64,000 nucleotides of DNA from an uncultured Oscillospiraceae bacterium (GCA_947626495.1 CANQSJ010000002.1:1-64000); one strand, 5' to 3'. Shown: positions 9,395 through 23,444, numbered from the stretch's first letter. Numbers and translations: made by a program. Notes: generated from the letters alone by a model not told the origin.

Positions 9395-10132
9395 TCAGCC
9401 CAGCAGGGCGGTGATGGGGATGGCGCTGGCCATGCCCGTCACCAGGCTGATGGGCAGCGCGTAATCCGATATCCAGGGCCACTTCAGCTTCTTCACCGCC
9501 AGACCGCACAGGCACATCACCAGCGCCGACACGGCCATCACCATCGGCGGGATGAGCCCGCTCATATCCCCGGTGAACACCGTGGAGAAGTCGCAGAACA
9601 CATAGCCCAAAAACGCGGAGATCATGCCGATGAACATGGACGCGGACAGGATGTCGCCCCACTTCTTGTCCCGGTTCTCCAGGGTGATCAGGCCGTTTTG
9701 CAGCTTTTTGCCAATGAGGGGCACCAGCCAGATGCCCACCATGATGCTGAGGGTCATGACGCATACGATGGTGACATACTGCCGGGCGGTGAGGGCGCTC
9801 ACCTGGCCGAAGGTCAGGCCCATGGCGCTCTCGGCGTTGGTGGCGGCGATGGTCTCATAGGACATGGACCCCACCACGCTCAGCCGCAGCCACGGCAGCG
9901 GCACCCCCAGATCCTTGGCCAGCGTGATAACGCTGATGACGATGGCCACCGCCGGGGCGATGGTGAAAATTGCCGCGGTCCGCGCGATCCTGCGGAGCTT
10001 GTCCATGTCCATGCCGATGGCCTTGGCGCGGCGCCACGCCTTCGCCAAAAAGTACGCGGACTGGGCCAGCACCGCCAGAATGACGATCCCCGCCAGGACG
10101 AACAGCACAGGACTGTTGACGCTGAATTCCAT
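9395..10132 (-). CDS. DUF5058-family membrane protein
   Basis: 245 aa; NAESAMGLTFGQVSALTARQYVTIVCVMTLSIMVGIWLVP pattern. Confidence 0.7.
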   Translation of the reverse strand: MEFSVNSPVLFVLAGIVILAVLAQSAYFLAKAWRRAKAIGMDMDKLRRIARTAAIFTIAPAVAIVISVITLAKDLGVPLPWLRLSVVGSMSYETIAATNAESAMGLTFGQVSALTARQYVTIVCVMTLSIMVGIWLVPLIGKKLQNGLITLENRDKKWGDILSASMFIGMISAFLGYVFCDFSTVFTGDMSGLIPPMVMAVSALVMCLCGLAVKKLKWPWISDYALPISLVTGMASAIPITALLG

Positions 10133-10215
10133 TTCCGGACCTCCTTTCTTCTATGGCTTCCAGTATACACCAACCGCCGCCCGGGCACAAGAGCGGAGGG
10201 CGGAATGGACGGTCT

Positions 10216-10252
10216 GAAAAAACAGCGGCCCGAAACCGGGCCGCTGCTTTTT
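10216..10252. terminator. Intrinsic terminator hairpin
   Basis: cagcggccc-gaaacc-gggccgctg flanked by A and T runs. Confidence 0.7.
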
Positions 10253-10270
10253 GCTGTGGACTTCCGGCGC

Positions 10271-12877
10271 TCAGCCGGCGCTTCTGACCAGCACCATGGC
10301 GGAGATGGGCGCCACATCCGCCGTGCCGGCGAGGGTATACAGCACCTGGGTGCCCGCCTGCTCGCCGTCCACGTACACGTCCCAGCTGCCCTCGGGCAGG
10401 GCGATCTGCTGGGTCTCGGCGCTGGCGTTGAAGATGATGAACAGCCCGTCGGAGCTCTCGCCGTTCACGCCGCCGGCGATCTCCATGGCCACCACGCCCT
10501 TGGGCAGATCCTCTGCCGCCGTCACGCTCTCCCGGACCTGGTCGGCGTCGGTCAGCCGCAGGGCCGCGTGGGCCTTGCGGAAGGCGATGAGGCCCGTGTA
10601 GTAGGCGAATACGTCGCTGTACTCCTCCTGCTCCAGGGTGGACCACTTCAGACTGTTGACGCTGTCGGGGGCGTTGTAGCTGTTGGCGTTGAAGGAGCCG
10701 TCCTCATTGGTCTTGGTGCGGAGCATCTCCTCGCCCGCCTGCAGGAAGGGGATGCCCTCCGCCGTGAGATAGATGGCCGCCGCCAGATTGTTCATGCGGA
10801 TCATGTCCTCCCGGGAGGCGTCCGGCGCCCCCAGGGCGATGCGGTCGATCAGGGTGTTGTTGTCGTGGCAGGAGGCGTAGTTGACGGTCTGGGCCGGGGT
10901 GTCGCACCAGCTGGTCAGACCTGTGAAGCACTCCGCGATGGTCCGCTCCTTGCCGGGGGCGCCGGACACAAAGCCGGGGTCGTGGTTGAACACGCTGCCC
11001 TTGATGGCGTCCCGGATGGTGTCGCTGAAGTAGGCGAAGCCCGGCGTCTCGGCGGAATTGACCTGGGTGGCCATCGTCATGCCCGGCTTGGTCACCTTGG
11101 TGTCCATGGTCCAACCCTCGCCGTAGAAGAGCACGTCGGGATGGTCCTCGTGGACCTCCTCCACGATCTGGTTGACCGTCTCGGTGTCCAGCAGCCCCAC
11201 CAGATCGAAGCGGAAGCCATCAATGTGGTACTCGTCCGCCCAGTATTTGACGGAGTCCACGATGTATTTGCGCACCATGCTCCGCTCCGAGGCGGTGTCG
11301 TTGCCGCAGCCGGAGCCGTTGGAGTAGCTGCCGTTCTCGTCGACGCGGGAGAAATAGCCCGGCACGATCTGGTTGACGCAGAACGACTCGGCGCTCTGTA
11401 CGTGGTTGTACACCACGTCCATCACGACGCTGATGCCGCTGTCGTGCAGGGCCTTCACCATCTGCTTCATCTCGCCCACCCGCACGGCGCCGTTATAGGG
11501 ATCGGTGGAATAGGAGCCCTCCGGCACGTTGTAGTTGACCGGGTCGTAGCCCCAGTTGAACTGCTCCTCGTCCAGGCGCGTCTCGTCCACCGAGCCGTAG
11601 TCATACACCGGCAGCAGGTGCACGTGGGTGACCCCCAGCTGCTTGATGTGGTCCAGGCCCGTGGAGACGCCGCCGGGGGTCTTGGTGCCGGTCTCGGTCA
11701 GCCCCAGGAACTTGCCCTTGTGCTCGATGCCGGAGCTCTCGTCGGCCGACAGATCCCGCACATGCAGCTCATAGATGATCGCGTCGTTGTACGTCATGCC
11801 CGCGTTGGGGTTGACGTCCTCCTCCCAGCCCTCCGGGTCGGTGGCGTCCAGGTCGATGACCATGGCCCGCTCGCCGTTGACGCCGGTGGTCCGGGCGTAG
11901 GGGTCGCAGGCCTCGTTCACCTGGCCCGCCACCTCCGCCGAATAGGTGTAGTAGGTCCCGTTCAGGTCCCCCTCTTTTTCCGCCACCCAGGTGCCGTTCA
12001 CGTCCGCCTCCATGGGCAGCTGCTCGATGAGGTCGTCCTCCCCCGCCGTGCCCCCTTCATACAGGTTCACCCACACGGCCTGGGCAGTGGGCGCCCACAC
12101 CCGGAACACGGTCTTCTCCGCCGTCCAGACGGCGCCCAGATCGTCCCCGGTGTAGGTGAACTGCTCCTCAAAGCTCTCGGTAGAAAATACGCTCGGCATC
12201 GTGATCCGATACTCCGTTCCCTCAAAAATCAGCCGGTAGGTCTTCAGCCCGTCCAGCGCCTCGCCCAGGGTGAGCACGTATTCCGTGTCCCCGGTCTGCT
12301 CCGCCCCGTCCACGGAAACGGCCGTCCCGTCCGCGTCGCACACCTGGAACACATCCGCCGGCTGGCCGTCCACGGCGGCGGTGGTCGTGACGGTGACCGT
12401 GCCGGCCCCGGCGTCATAGGCCGCTTCGGACACCAGCGCGCCGGTGGACACGTCGTCCCCGTCCTCCCGGGTATAGCCCTCCACGCCGGACTGCACATAG
12501 ATGTGCACGGTCCCGGCCGTCACGTCCGGCAGCTCGATGAACTGGTCGGCGTCCACGTCCTTCTTCGACCAGCTGTCGCCGCCCTGGCGGACGATGAAGC
12601 CCACCCTGGTGACGCCCGCCGGCACGGGGATGGTGGCCACCATCTGGCCGTCCTCCTGGGCGAAGGGGTAGCCGGCCCCGTCCTTTCCGTCGGCCCAGGA
12701 CCACACGTCCCAGCCGTCGTATACGCCGTCGGGCCGGTCATAGTGCAGCTTGATCACCACACCGCCGCCGGCGGCGCTGGCGGGCATCATGCCGCCGAAC
12801 GCTGCCGTGACCAGCAGGATCAGCGCGAGGATCGCGCTGGCGCCCCGCCGGGCCCAGCGTCTTTTGTTTTGTGTCAT
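10271..12877 (-). CDS. Secreted type I pullulanase (GH13) with N-terminal CBM41-like domain
   Basis: YNWGYDPVNYNVPEGSYS, GFRFDLVGLLD, VVYNHV motifs; signal peptide; KLHYDRPDGVYDGWDVWSW CBM41-like; start trimmed to MTQNKRR. Confidence 0.88.
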   Translation of the reverse strand: MTQNKRRWARRGASAILALILLVTAAFGGMMPASAAGGGVVIKLHYDRPDGVYDGWDVWSWADGKDGAGYPFAQEDGQMVATIPVPAGVTRVGFIVRQGGDSWSKKDVDADQFIELPDVTAGTVHIYVQSGVEGYTREDGDDVSTGALVSEAAYDAGAGTVTVTTTAAVDGQPADVFQVCDADGTAVSVDGAEQTGDTEYVLTLGEALDGLKTYRLIFEGTEYRITMPSVFSTESFEEQFTYTGDDLGAVWTAEKTVFRVWAPTAQAVWVNLYEGGTAGEDDLIEQLPMEADVNGTWVAEKEGDLNGTYYTYSAEVAGQVNEACDPYARTTGVNGERAMVIDLDATDPEGWEEDVNPNAGMTYNDAIIYELHVRDLSADESSGIEHKGKFLGLTETGTKTPGGVSTGLDHIKQLGVTHVHLLPVYDYGSVDETRLDEEQFNWGYDPVNYNVPEGSYSTDPYNGAVRVGEMKQMVKALHDSGISVVMDVVYNHVQSAESFCVNQIVPGYFSRVDENGSYSNGSGCGNDTASERSMVRKYIVDSVKYWADEYHIDGFRFDLVGLLDTETVNQIVEEVHEDHPDVLFYGEGWTMDTKVTKPGMTMATQVNSAETPGFAYFSDTIRDAIKGSVFNHDPGFVSGAPGKERTIAECFTGLTSWCDTPAQTVNYASCHDNNTLIDRIALGAPDASREDMIRMNNLAAAIYLTAEGIPFLQAGEEMLRTKTNEDGSFNANSYNAPDSVNSLKWSTLEQEEYSDVFAYYTGLIAFRKAHAALRLTDADQVRESVTAAEDLPKGVVAMEIAGGVNGESSDGLFIIFNASAETQQIALPEGSWDVYVDGEQAGTQVLYTLAGTADVAPISAMVLVRSAG

Positions 12878-12944
12878 CGTCTCTCCGGTCCTTTCTTCAA
12901 AAGTCATGATTTTGCGCGGACCGCTCCCGGCCGCGTCCCTGGCA

Positions 12945-12986
12945 GACAAAGGGGCTGTGACCGTTGGCGGCCACAGCCCCTCTTTT
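12945..12986 (-). terminator. Intrinsic terminator of the ABC ATPase gene
   Basis: aggggctgtg...ccacagcccct hairpin directly downstream of the stop codon region. Confidence 0.65.
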
Positions 12987-12997
12987 GCATGATGGAA

Positions 12998-14119
<1,122 letters not shown>

Positions 14120-14140
14120 TATCCTTATGCTCCTTTCAAA

Positions 14141-15004
14141 TCAACCTTTGACGGCGCCGCCGGTAACGCCCTCGACGTAGTACTTCTGCAGGCACAGGAA
14201 CAGGATGGTCACCGGAACGGCAACGATCACGCCGCCCGCGCAGAAGGTGGTGTACATCCGGGCGATCTGGTCATTGGTCAGCCAGCTGTACATACCGACA
14301 GCCACGTTGTAGCCGGAAGAGGTACCGAACGCCACGTACCGGGCAAACACGAAGTCGCCCCAGGGGCCCATGAAGGCGGTCAGGATGGTGTAGATCACGA
14401 TGGGCTTCGCCAGCGGCAGGATGATCTTGTACAGCACCTGGAACCGGGTCGCCCCGTCCACGCGCGCCGCCTCGTCCAGGGACTTGGGGATGGTGTCAAA
14501 GAAGCCCTTGGACACATAGTAGCCCATGCCGGAGGACGCCACGCTCACCAGGATCAGGCCGGGCACCGCGTTGGCCTGGGTCAGACCCAGATCGCTCAGC
14601 ACACGGTACAGGATGATCATGGTCAGCATCCCGGGGAACATGCCCAGGATGAGCATGAAGCGCATCAGCGGGCCGCGCAGCTTGAAGCGGAAGCGGGACA
14701 GGGTGTAGCTCATGCACAGCTGGATGATGGTGATGAACACCGCCGCGGCCAGCGCGATGATGAAGGTGTTCAGATACCACCGCTTGAAATCGGAGTTCCA
14801 CAGGTTTATGTAGTTCTGCCAGCCCCACTCATGGGGGATGACGTAACCCACCTGGTAAGTGGATTCCACGCGGAAGGACTGCAGCACGATGAAGATGAAG
14901 GGAAGCAGCCAGATAATGCTGATGATGATGAGGAGAATATAAATGGTGGTGTTGCTGATCCGGTTCAGGGTCCGCAGACCCATGTGACGTTTTTCATTCA
15001 TCAC
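14141..15004 (-). CDS. malG: Maltodextrin ABC transporter permease (MalG-like)
   Basis: 287 aa, EAARVDGATRFQVLYKIILPLAKPI EAA motif. Confidence 0.88.
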   Translation of the reverse strand: MMNEKRHMGLRTLNRISNTTIYILLIIISIIWLLPFIFIVLQSFRVESTYQVGYVIPHEWGWQNYINLWNSDFKRWYLNTFIIALAAAVFITIIQLCMSYTLSRFRFKLRGPLMRFMLILGMFPGMLTMIILYRVLSDLGLTQANAVPGLILVSVASSGMGYYVSKGFFDTIPKSLDEAARVDGATRFQVLYKIILPLAKPIVIYTILTAFMGPWGDFVFARYVAFGTSSGYNVAVGMYSWLTNDQIARMYTTFCAGGVIVAVPVTILFLCLQKYYVEGVTGGAVKG

Positions 15005-16554
15005 TGGTAATCCTCCTCGTTCTTAATAGACGGCAGCACGTTGTAGACCACCAGGGAGATCAGCGCCACCACGACGAACACCATGATGCCGACCACGGAG
15101 GCCAGGTAATACTGGCTCTCGGCGCCGGTGGTGATCTTGAACAGCCATGTGATCAGCAGGTCCGTATAACCCACGGAGCCCGCCGCGCCCGAGGCCGCCG
15201 GATTTGTGGGCGCGCCTCCTGTCAGCAAATAGATGACGTTGAAGTTGTTCATGTTGCCGGTGAAGCTGGTGAGCAGATAGGGGCCGGTGATGAACAGCAT
15301 GTAGGGCAGCGTGATCTTGCGGTACTGCTGCCAGGCGTTGGCGCCGTCGATGCGGGCGGATTCGTACAGGTCCGCGGGGATGTTCATCAAAATACCGGTG
15401 GTGATCAGCATCAGGTAGGGGATGCCGACCCAGATATTGATCACGATGACCGATATGCGGGCCCATGTGGGATCCTCCCAGAATGGCAGCGGTTCTTTGA
15501 TCCACCCCAGATTCATCAGCGACAGGTTGATCAGACCGTTGCGCGCGAACATCTTGCCCACGTACAGCAGGGAGATGAACTGGGGAATGGCCACGGTCAT
15601 GACCAGGATGGTCCGCCACATCTTCTTCAGACGGATGCCCTTCTTGTTGATCATCATGGCCACGCCCATGCCCAGGAAGTAGTTGGTGAAGGTGGCCAGG
15701 AAGGCCCAGATCAGCGTCCAGACCAGGATCTCGCCGAAGGTGGCGGAATAGGACTGGCCGCCGCCGGAGCCGGCCGACCAGGACAGCAGCGTGTTGAAGT
15801 TGTCCAGGCCCACCCAGGTGAACAGGTTGTTGGAGAAGCCGTTGTGGGCGCCGTCGTAGTTGGTGAAGGCCACCAGCACCATGAACACGATGGGCATGAC
15901 GGTGAACACCATGATGCCGGTCATGGGCAGGGCAAGCAGCGTGGCGTGGAAGTTTTCGTCCACCATGGAGCGCAGATCGTCCTTGCTCCCCTTCAGCTTC
16001 TTGCCGGAGCGCAGGATCTGCTCGGAGATCTTGTTCTGCTTCACGTTCACCCGCCAGGTGTAGATGAAGGCGATGATGAAGAAGATGGTGAGCACGCCGT
16101 ACAGCAGGATCTTGAAGGAGTTGTCGTGATAGACGGTGGTATAGGTGTCCAGGACCAGGTTGTACTCGCTGGTGGGGCCCAACTTGCCCAGGGAGGGCAG
16201 CAGGCTCAGCCAGTGCCCGCCGGCCACCACCATGTAGCCGATGAATACGACCTCAAAAAGCAAAAACAGCAGTCCGCGCAGGGCCTGACCCCGGGCCAGG
16301 CTGCCGAACCCCATGATGACAAAGGAAATTTTTGTCTTCCAGTCGCCTTTTACGAAGGTGGCGCAGATGTCCTGGATCTCCCGAACGACCGTCAGGCCGG
16401 CTGCCTTAAGCAGATTCCACAGCTTGATGAACAGGCCGGCGATGGCACGGGGGATGCCATAGAAGAAGGAGCCGATTTTGTAGCCAATTCTCTGCCCCTT
16501 GGATAAACGCAGGAATTCCAGGTCGCTATAGTGTTTCATCAGATCACCCCTCAA
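15001..16554 (-). CDS. malF: Maltodextrin ABC transporter permease (MalF-like)
   Basis: EAA motif YESARIDGANAWQQYRKITLPYM; overlaps the malG start. Confidence 0.88.
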   Translation of the reverse strand: MRGDLMKHYSDLEFLRLSKGQRIGYKIGSFFYGIPRAIAGLFIKLWNLLKAAGLTVVREIQDICATFVKGDWKTKISFVIMGFGSLARGQALRGLLFLLFEVVFIGYMVVAGGHWLSLLPSLGKLGPTSEYNLVLDTYTTVYHDNSFKILLYGVLTIFFIIAFIYTWRVNVKQNKISEQILRSGKKLKGSKDDLRSMVDENFHATLLALPMTGIMVFTVMPIVFMVLVAFTNYDGAHNGFSNNLFTWVGLDNFNTLLSWSAGSGGGQSYSATFGEILVWTLIWAFLATFTNYFLGMGVAMMINKKGIRLKKMWRTILVMTVAIPQFISLLYVGKMFARNGLINLSLMNLGWIKEPLPFWEDPTWARISVIVINIWVGIPYLMLITTGILMNIPADLYESARIDGANAWQQYRKITLPYMLFITGPYLLTSFTGNMNNFNVIYLLTGGAPTNPAASGAAGSVGYTDLLITWLFKITTGAESQYYLASVVGIMVFVVVALISLVVYNVLPSIKNEEDYQ

Positions 16555-16564
16555 TAAGAAAATT

Positions 16565-16590
16565 GGTCGGAGCCATTGCTGGCTCCGACC
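16565..16590 (-). terminator. Intercistronic hairpin between binding-protein and permease genes
   Basis: ggtcggagcca-ttgc-tggctccgacc perfect 11-bp stem. Confidence 0.6.
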
Positions 16591-16649
16591 AACTGCCGAA
16601 ATTTCAGGTCAGGCCAAAGTTTTCATTCAGACTGCCTTTACGGGCCAAC

Positions 16650-18248
16650 TCAGCCCGCGGGGACCAGGGTCACTTCGCCGGAGGCGGCGTCCAGCTGCAC
16701 GTAGTAGGTGCCAGCCTCTTCCACAACGAAGTTGTCGGCGGGGAAGGCCACGTCCCAGGCCTTGCCCTGACGGCACTTGAACTCGGTGCCGGCCTCCATC
16801 TCGAAGGCGTCGTTGGAGGTCCAGATGTCGCCGTCGGCGGTCATGGGCAGGTCGGCATCCCAGTTGGTGCCGGCCACGGTGCCGATAACGGTGAAAGCGT
16901 TGCGCACCTCGTCGGTCATCTCGAACACGGCGGCGATGCTGTCCTCATACTTCTGCAGGGCGGCCTTCAGAGCGTCGTCAGAGCCGTCGCTGGCCTTGAT
17001 GTCGGTGGTGATGACCTTGGCGATATCCCACCAGGAGCCGTGGATGTTGGGCTGCATGACAGAGTATTCATTCTGAGCGTCAAGAGCAGCAAGCGCGGGG
17101 TTCTCCTGGGTCAAGGGGTCGTCATGTGCTTCCTTGTTGGAGGGGCCCCAGCCAAATTCCTCAACACGCTGGAGCTGGCAGTCCTTGCCGGTCAGGTACT
17201 GGGCCAGCTGGTTCAGGGCAGCGCCCTTCACAGGATCCTCCTGGGGCTTGACGGCCAGGAGCTTGCAGCCACGGTAGGAGCCGATGTGATACTCGGCGCC
17301 GTCTACCTCGAAGGAGGGCAGGTCGGCCACGCCAAAGTTGTCGCCCAGCTGGTCAAGGATGGTGGCATAGTTCCAAGTGCCGGTCACGACGACGGCGGAG
17401 CCGCTGGCGAAGTCGGCGTTGCCGGAGTTCACATAGATGGGGCTGGAGACCAGCTTGTAGATGCCCTTGGCGGCGATCAGGCCCGCGTCGGAGTTGAAGT
17501 CATCGTCGATGGCGATGAAGTTGCCCTGGTCGTCGGTGATCCAGTCGGAGTGGCAGCCGGTGCCGAAGAAGAAGCCGGCGTTGTACCAGGCGTTCTCCAG
17601 CTCAAAGGAGAAGTTCTTGCCGGCGGCCTCGCAGTCGGCGATGATGGCCTCCAGGCTGTCCGCATCCTCATCGGGGACGACGGACTTATCATAGTACATG
17701 AAGTAGCCGTTGTCGGCGGTCAGAGGATAGGCGTAATAGTCCTCGCCGGCCTGCACAGCAACGATGGAGCCGGCGGTGTTGTTCTCCTTGACGAAGGCGG
17801 CGGCGCCCTGGCCCAGCTTGGTCAGCGCGTTGGCCTGGATCAGACGGCTGAGCTGGTCCTGAGCGAAGAAGTACAGGTCAGCGCCTGCGGACACGTCCAG
17901 GATCATGTTGCTGGCAGCGTCGGCCTCGGAGACGGGCTCCACGGTGGCGTTGATGACAATGCCCATCTCGTTGGAGCTGTTGAAGGCCTCCACCTGGCTC
18001 TTGGTCAGGTCCACGGCCGCGTCGGGCGCCCAGATGGTCACATCATAGGTGCCGGCCAGCTCGCTGGAGCCGCCCGCAGCGGGAGCAGCCTCTTCGCCGC
18101 CCTCGGCGGGAGCAGCCTCTTCGCCGCCCGCAGCGGGAGCAGTCTCTTCGCCGCCGCTTTCAGCCGCAGGCTCGCTGGAGCCGCCGCCGCAGGCGACCAG
18201 GCCCAGCAGCATCACCGCTGCCAAAAGAAGCGCAAGAATCTTTTTCAT
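16650..18248 (-). CDS. malE: Maltose/maltodextrin ABC transporter substrate-binding lipoprotein
   Basis: Lipobox LLGLVACGGG; SBP fold motifs (YDVTIWAPDAAVDLTKSQVEAFNSS); start trimmed to MKKILALLL. Confidence 0.88.
   Translation of the reverse strand: MKKILALLLAAVMLLGLVACGGGSSEPAAESGGEETAPAAGGEEAAPAEGGEEAAPAAGGSSELAGTYDVTIWAPDAAVDLTKSQVEAFNSSNEMGIVINATVEPVSEADAASNMILDVSAGADLYFFAQDQLSRLIQANALTKLGQGAAAFVKENNTAGSIVAVQAGEDYYAYPLTADNGYFMYYDKSVVPDEDADSLEAIIADCEAAGKNFSFELENAWYNAGFFFGTGCHSDWITDDQGNFIAIDDDFNSDAGLIAAKGIYKLVSSPIYVNSGNADFASGSAVVVTGTWNYATILDQLGDNFGVADLPSFEVDGAEYHIGSYRGCKLLAVKPQEDPVKGAALNQLAQYLTGKDCQLQRVEEFGWGPSNKEAHDDPLTQENPALAALDAQNEYSVMQPNIHGSWWDIAKVITTDIKASDGSDDALKAALQKYEDSIAAVFEMTDEVRNAFTVIGTVAGTNWDADLPMTADGDIWTSNDAFEMEAGTEFKCRQGKAWDVAFPADNFVVEEAGTYYVQLDAASGEVTLVPAG
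18079..18159. repeat. 27-bp tandem repeat (EEAAPAxGG linker), ~3 units
   Basis: gcgggagcagcctcttcgccgcc(ctcg/cgca/gctt) three times. Confidence 0.85.
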
Positions 18249-18284
18249 GTTTGTACCTCCTAAAAGAATTTTTTGAGATTTCGA

Positions 18285-18396
18285 ACCTGTGATTATCAGG
18301 TCATCATCCCCGCTGTGGCGGGGATGCAAAAGGGGGTACCCCCTTTTGACACCTGTCAACTTTCACAATTATAGCAGCTTTTTTCGGCATTGTCCA
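18285..18396 (-). promoter_or_regulatory. malE promoter (TGGACA-17-TATAAT) and leader with stacked dyads
   Basis: -35 rc at 18391-18396, -10 rc at 18368-18373; 22-bp perfect palindrome caaaagggggtacccccttttg at 18327-18348; further dyads at 18346-18359, 18305-18326, 18285-18302. Confidence 0.65.
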
Positions 18397-18502
18397 CAAA
18401 GGGTTGCGCTCTTTTATCTGCCATTATTGCACAAAAAGCATTAATCGTTTTTAGTCATTTTGCAGCGCTCCACCGCTGGCGGACGCCGGGGTCCCGATGT
18501 TC

Positions 18503-21086
<2,584 letters not shown>

Positions 21087-21090
<4 letters not shown>

Positions 21091-21578
21091 ACCGTCACCT
21101 GATAAGCCGCCACATAGCCGTGGCACGTGTACACCGCTGTCGCGCCCGCCGCCGCCAGGGCCTTGGCCCGGCTCTCGCACACCAGCAGGCGGACCGTCTC
21201 GTCCTCCCGGCGCACCTCTACCCGCCGGGCGGCGATGCTGCGGCGGATGATGACCCGCTCGCCGGTGACGGTGATTGTCCCCTCCGCCTTCTGCCGCTCC
21301 TCGTCCCGGAGCATTCCGGCGTGGGCCAGCTCCCGGCCGGTGGGCGCCACCACGAACAGCAGCCCGTAGATCACGATCCAGCCCGCCAGGGTGCTCACCG
21401 CCACCGCGGCCAGCTCCATGCGCTGGGCGGTCAGGGTATTCGCCGCCAGGGCCAGCCCCGTGCACACCGCCAGCGCCGCAGCGGCCAGCGCCAGCAGCGC
21501 CCGCCGTCCGTTTCGCACCCGCCGCCGCATCCGCTCCATGTCGGCGTCGCTATAAAGCTCTATGATCTCTGCGTCCAT
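21087..21578 (-). CDS. Two-TM membrane protein of unknown function
   Basis: MDAEIIELYSDADMERMRRRVRNGRRALLALAAAALAV...; overlaps the next gene by ATGA. Confidence 0.6.
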
Positions 21579-21725
21579 CGCATGTCCCACCTCTTCCTCT
21601 CCACCATACCATAAAAAGACAGGGGATACAAGCAAAAAACGCCATCTTATTCTCTCTCCCCCCTTGACTTTGCGGGGGCATTTCTAGTAGCATAGGCATG
21701 TATGACTGAAACGGAGGGACGTGCC

Positions 21726-23444
21726 ATGAAACGGATATTCGCGCTGCTCCTCGCCGCGCTGCTGCTGTTGACGGGCTGCGCCGGCGGAACCGGTTCCCAG
21801 CCCGATGCCCAGGCCACCGAGGCCCCTGTCTCCCCCACGGCGGAGGCGGCCCCGGACCAGACCCCCGGCCCGGCCTATGACGCCGGCGGCGTCTACCTTC
21901 TCAGCGAAAACGGCGAGGCCATCGTGGACGACGCCACCGCGCTGCCCACCCAGGCCACCGACGACAATTACCGGGTCTTTTATGAGATCTTCGTGGGCTC
22001 CTTCTCCGACTCGGACGGCGACGGCACCGGCGATCTGCGGGGCATCATCGACCGCATGGACTACCTCAACGACGGCGACGACGGCGACGGGCTCAGTCTG
22101 GGGGTGGAGGGGCTGTGGCTGTCCCCCATCTTCACGTCCGGCAGCTACCACAAATATGACGTGGACGACTATTACGCCATCGACCCCGCCTTCGGCACCG
22201 AGGAGGACTTGAAGCAGCTGGTGGAGCTGTGCCATGAGCGCAACGTGAAGGTGATCCTGGACCTGGTCATCAACCACACCGGCCTCCACAATCCCTGGTT
22301 CGAGGCCTTCGCCGAGGCCCACCGCAACGGCGACGACCAGGACCCCTATTACGACTTTTACTGCTGGTACGGCAAGGGCGAGACCGCGCCCGCCGGCCGG
22401 ACCTTCGCAAAGCTGCCCGGCACGGACGACTACTATGAGTGCAACTTCTCCGACGCCATGCCGGAGCTGAACTACGACAACGACGACGTGCGCCAGGCGG
22501 TGCTGGACGTGGCGGAGTATTACCTGGACCTGGGGGTGGACGGCTTCCGCTTCGACGCGGCCAAGTACATCTACTTCGGCGACAACGGCAGCAGCGCGGC
22601 GTTCTGGCAGTGGTACATCGGCCAGCTGAAGGCCATCGACCCGGGGGTGTACACCGTGGCGGAGGTCTGGGATTCCGACGGGGTCACCGACCTGTATTAC
22701 CCCGCCCTCAACTGTTTCGACTTCACCACCGCCCAGGCCGACGGGCTCATCGCCCAGGCCGCCCAGACCGGCAGCGTGAACCGGTACACCGCCTATGTGC
22801 AGGCGTATCTGGAACGGGTGCACGCGCTGAACGCCGACGCCATGATCGTCCCCTTCCTGTCCAACCACGACATGGACCGGGCGGCGGGGTATCTGACCTC
22901 CTCCGGCGGGAACATGCGCATGGCCGCCAACCTCTATCTGCTGTCCTCCGGCTCGCCGTTCCTCTATTACGGCGAGGAGCTGGGCCTGCGGGGCTCCCGG
23001 GGCGGCGCCAGCACCGACGCCAACCGCCGGCTGAAAATGGAGTGGGGCGACGGGGACACGGTGGCCGACCCGGAAGGGGCCAGCTATGACCACGCCCGGG
23101 TGGACGCCACCGCCGCGGAGCAGATGGCCGACGGCGGCAGCCTGTATTCCTACTACAAGAAGCTCATCATGATCCGCAAAGCCAACCCCGCCATCGCCCG
23201 CGGGACCTACACGGCCCTGGAACTGGACATCCCCAAGACGGGCGGCTTCACCGCCAGCTGGGAGGGCGACACCGTGATGGTGCTGCACAACACCGGCGCG
23301 GACCCCGTCACCATCGAGCTGGCCGACATCACGGGCCAGGAGATCACCGGCATCAACGCCGTCATTGGGATGGGCGGCGCCTCGCTGGACGGCACCACCC
23401 TCACCCTGGACGGACAGACCAGCGCGGTGCTGGGCTGCGCCTGA
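21726..23444 (+). CDS. GH13 alpha-amylase, lipoprotein
   Basis: Lipobox LLLLTGCAGG; YEIFVGSFSDSDGDGTGDLRGI, DLVINHTG, GFRFDAAKYIYFG, FLSNHDMDR. Confidence 0.9.
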   Translation: MKRIFALLLAALLLLTGCAGGTGSQPDAQATEAPVSPTAEAAPDQTPGPAYDAGGVYLLSENGEAIVDDATALPTQATDDNYRVFYEIFVGSFSDSDGDGTGDLRGIIDRMDYLNDGDDGDGLSLGVEGLWLSPIFTSGSYHKYDVDDYYAIDPAFGTEEDLKQLVELCHERNVKVILDLVINHTGLHNPWFEAFAEAHRNGDDQDPYYDFYCWYGKGETAPAGRTFAKLPGTDDYYECNFSDAMPELNYDNDDVRQAVLDVAEYYLDLGVDGFRFDAAKYIYFGDNGSSAAFWQWYIGQLKAIDPGVYTVAEVWDSDGVTDLYYPALNCFDFTTAQADGLIAQAAQTGSVNRYTAYVQAYLERVHALNADAMIVPFLSNHDMDRAAGYLTSSGGNMRMAANLYLLSSGSPFLYYGEELGLRGSRGGASTDANRRLKMEWGDGDTVADPEGASYDHARVDATAAEQMADGGSLYSYYKKLIMIRKANPAIARGTYTALELDIPKTGGFTASWEGDTVMVLHNTGADPVTIELADITGQEITGINAVIGMGGASLDGTTLTLDGQTSAVLGCA

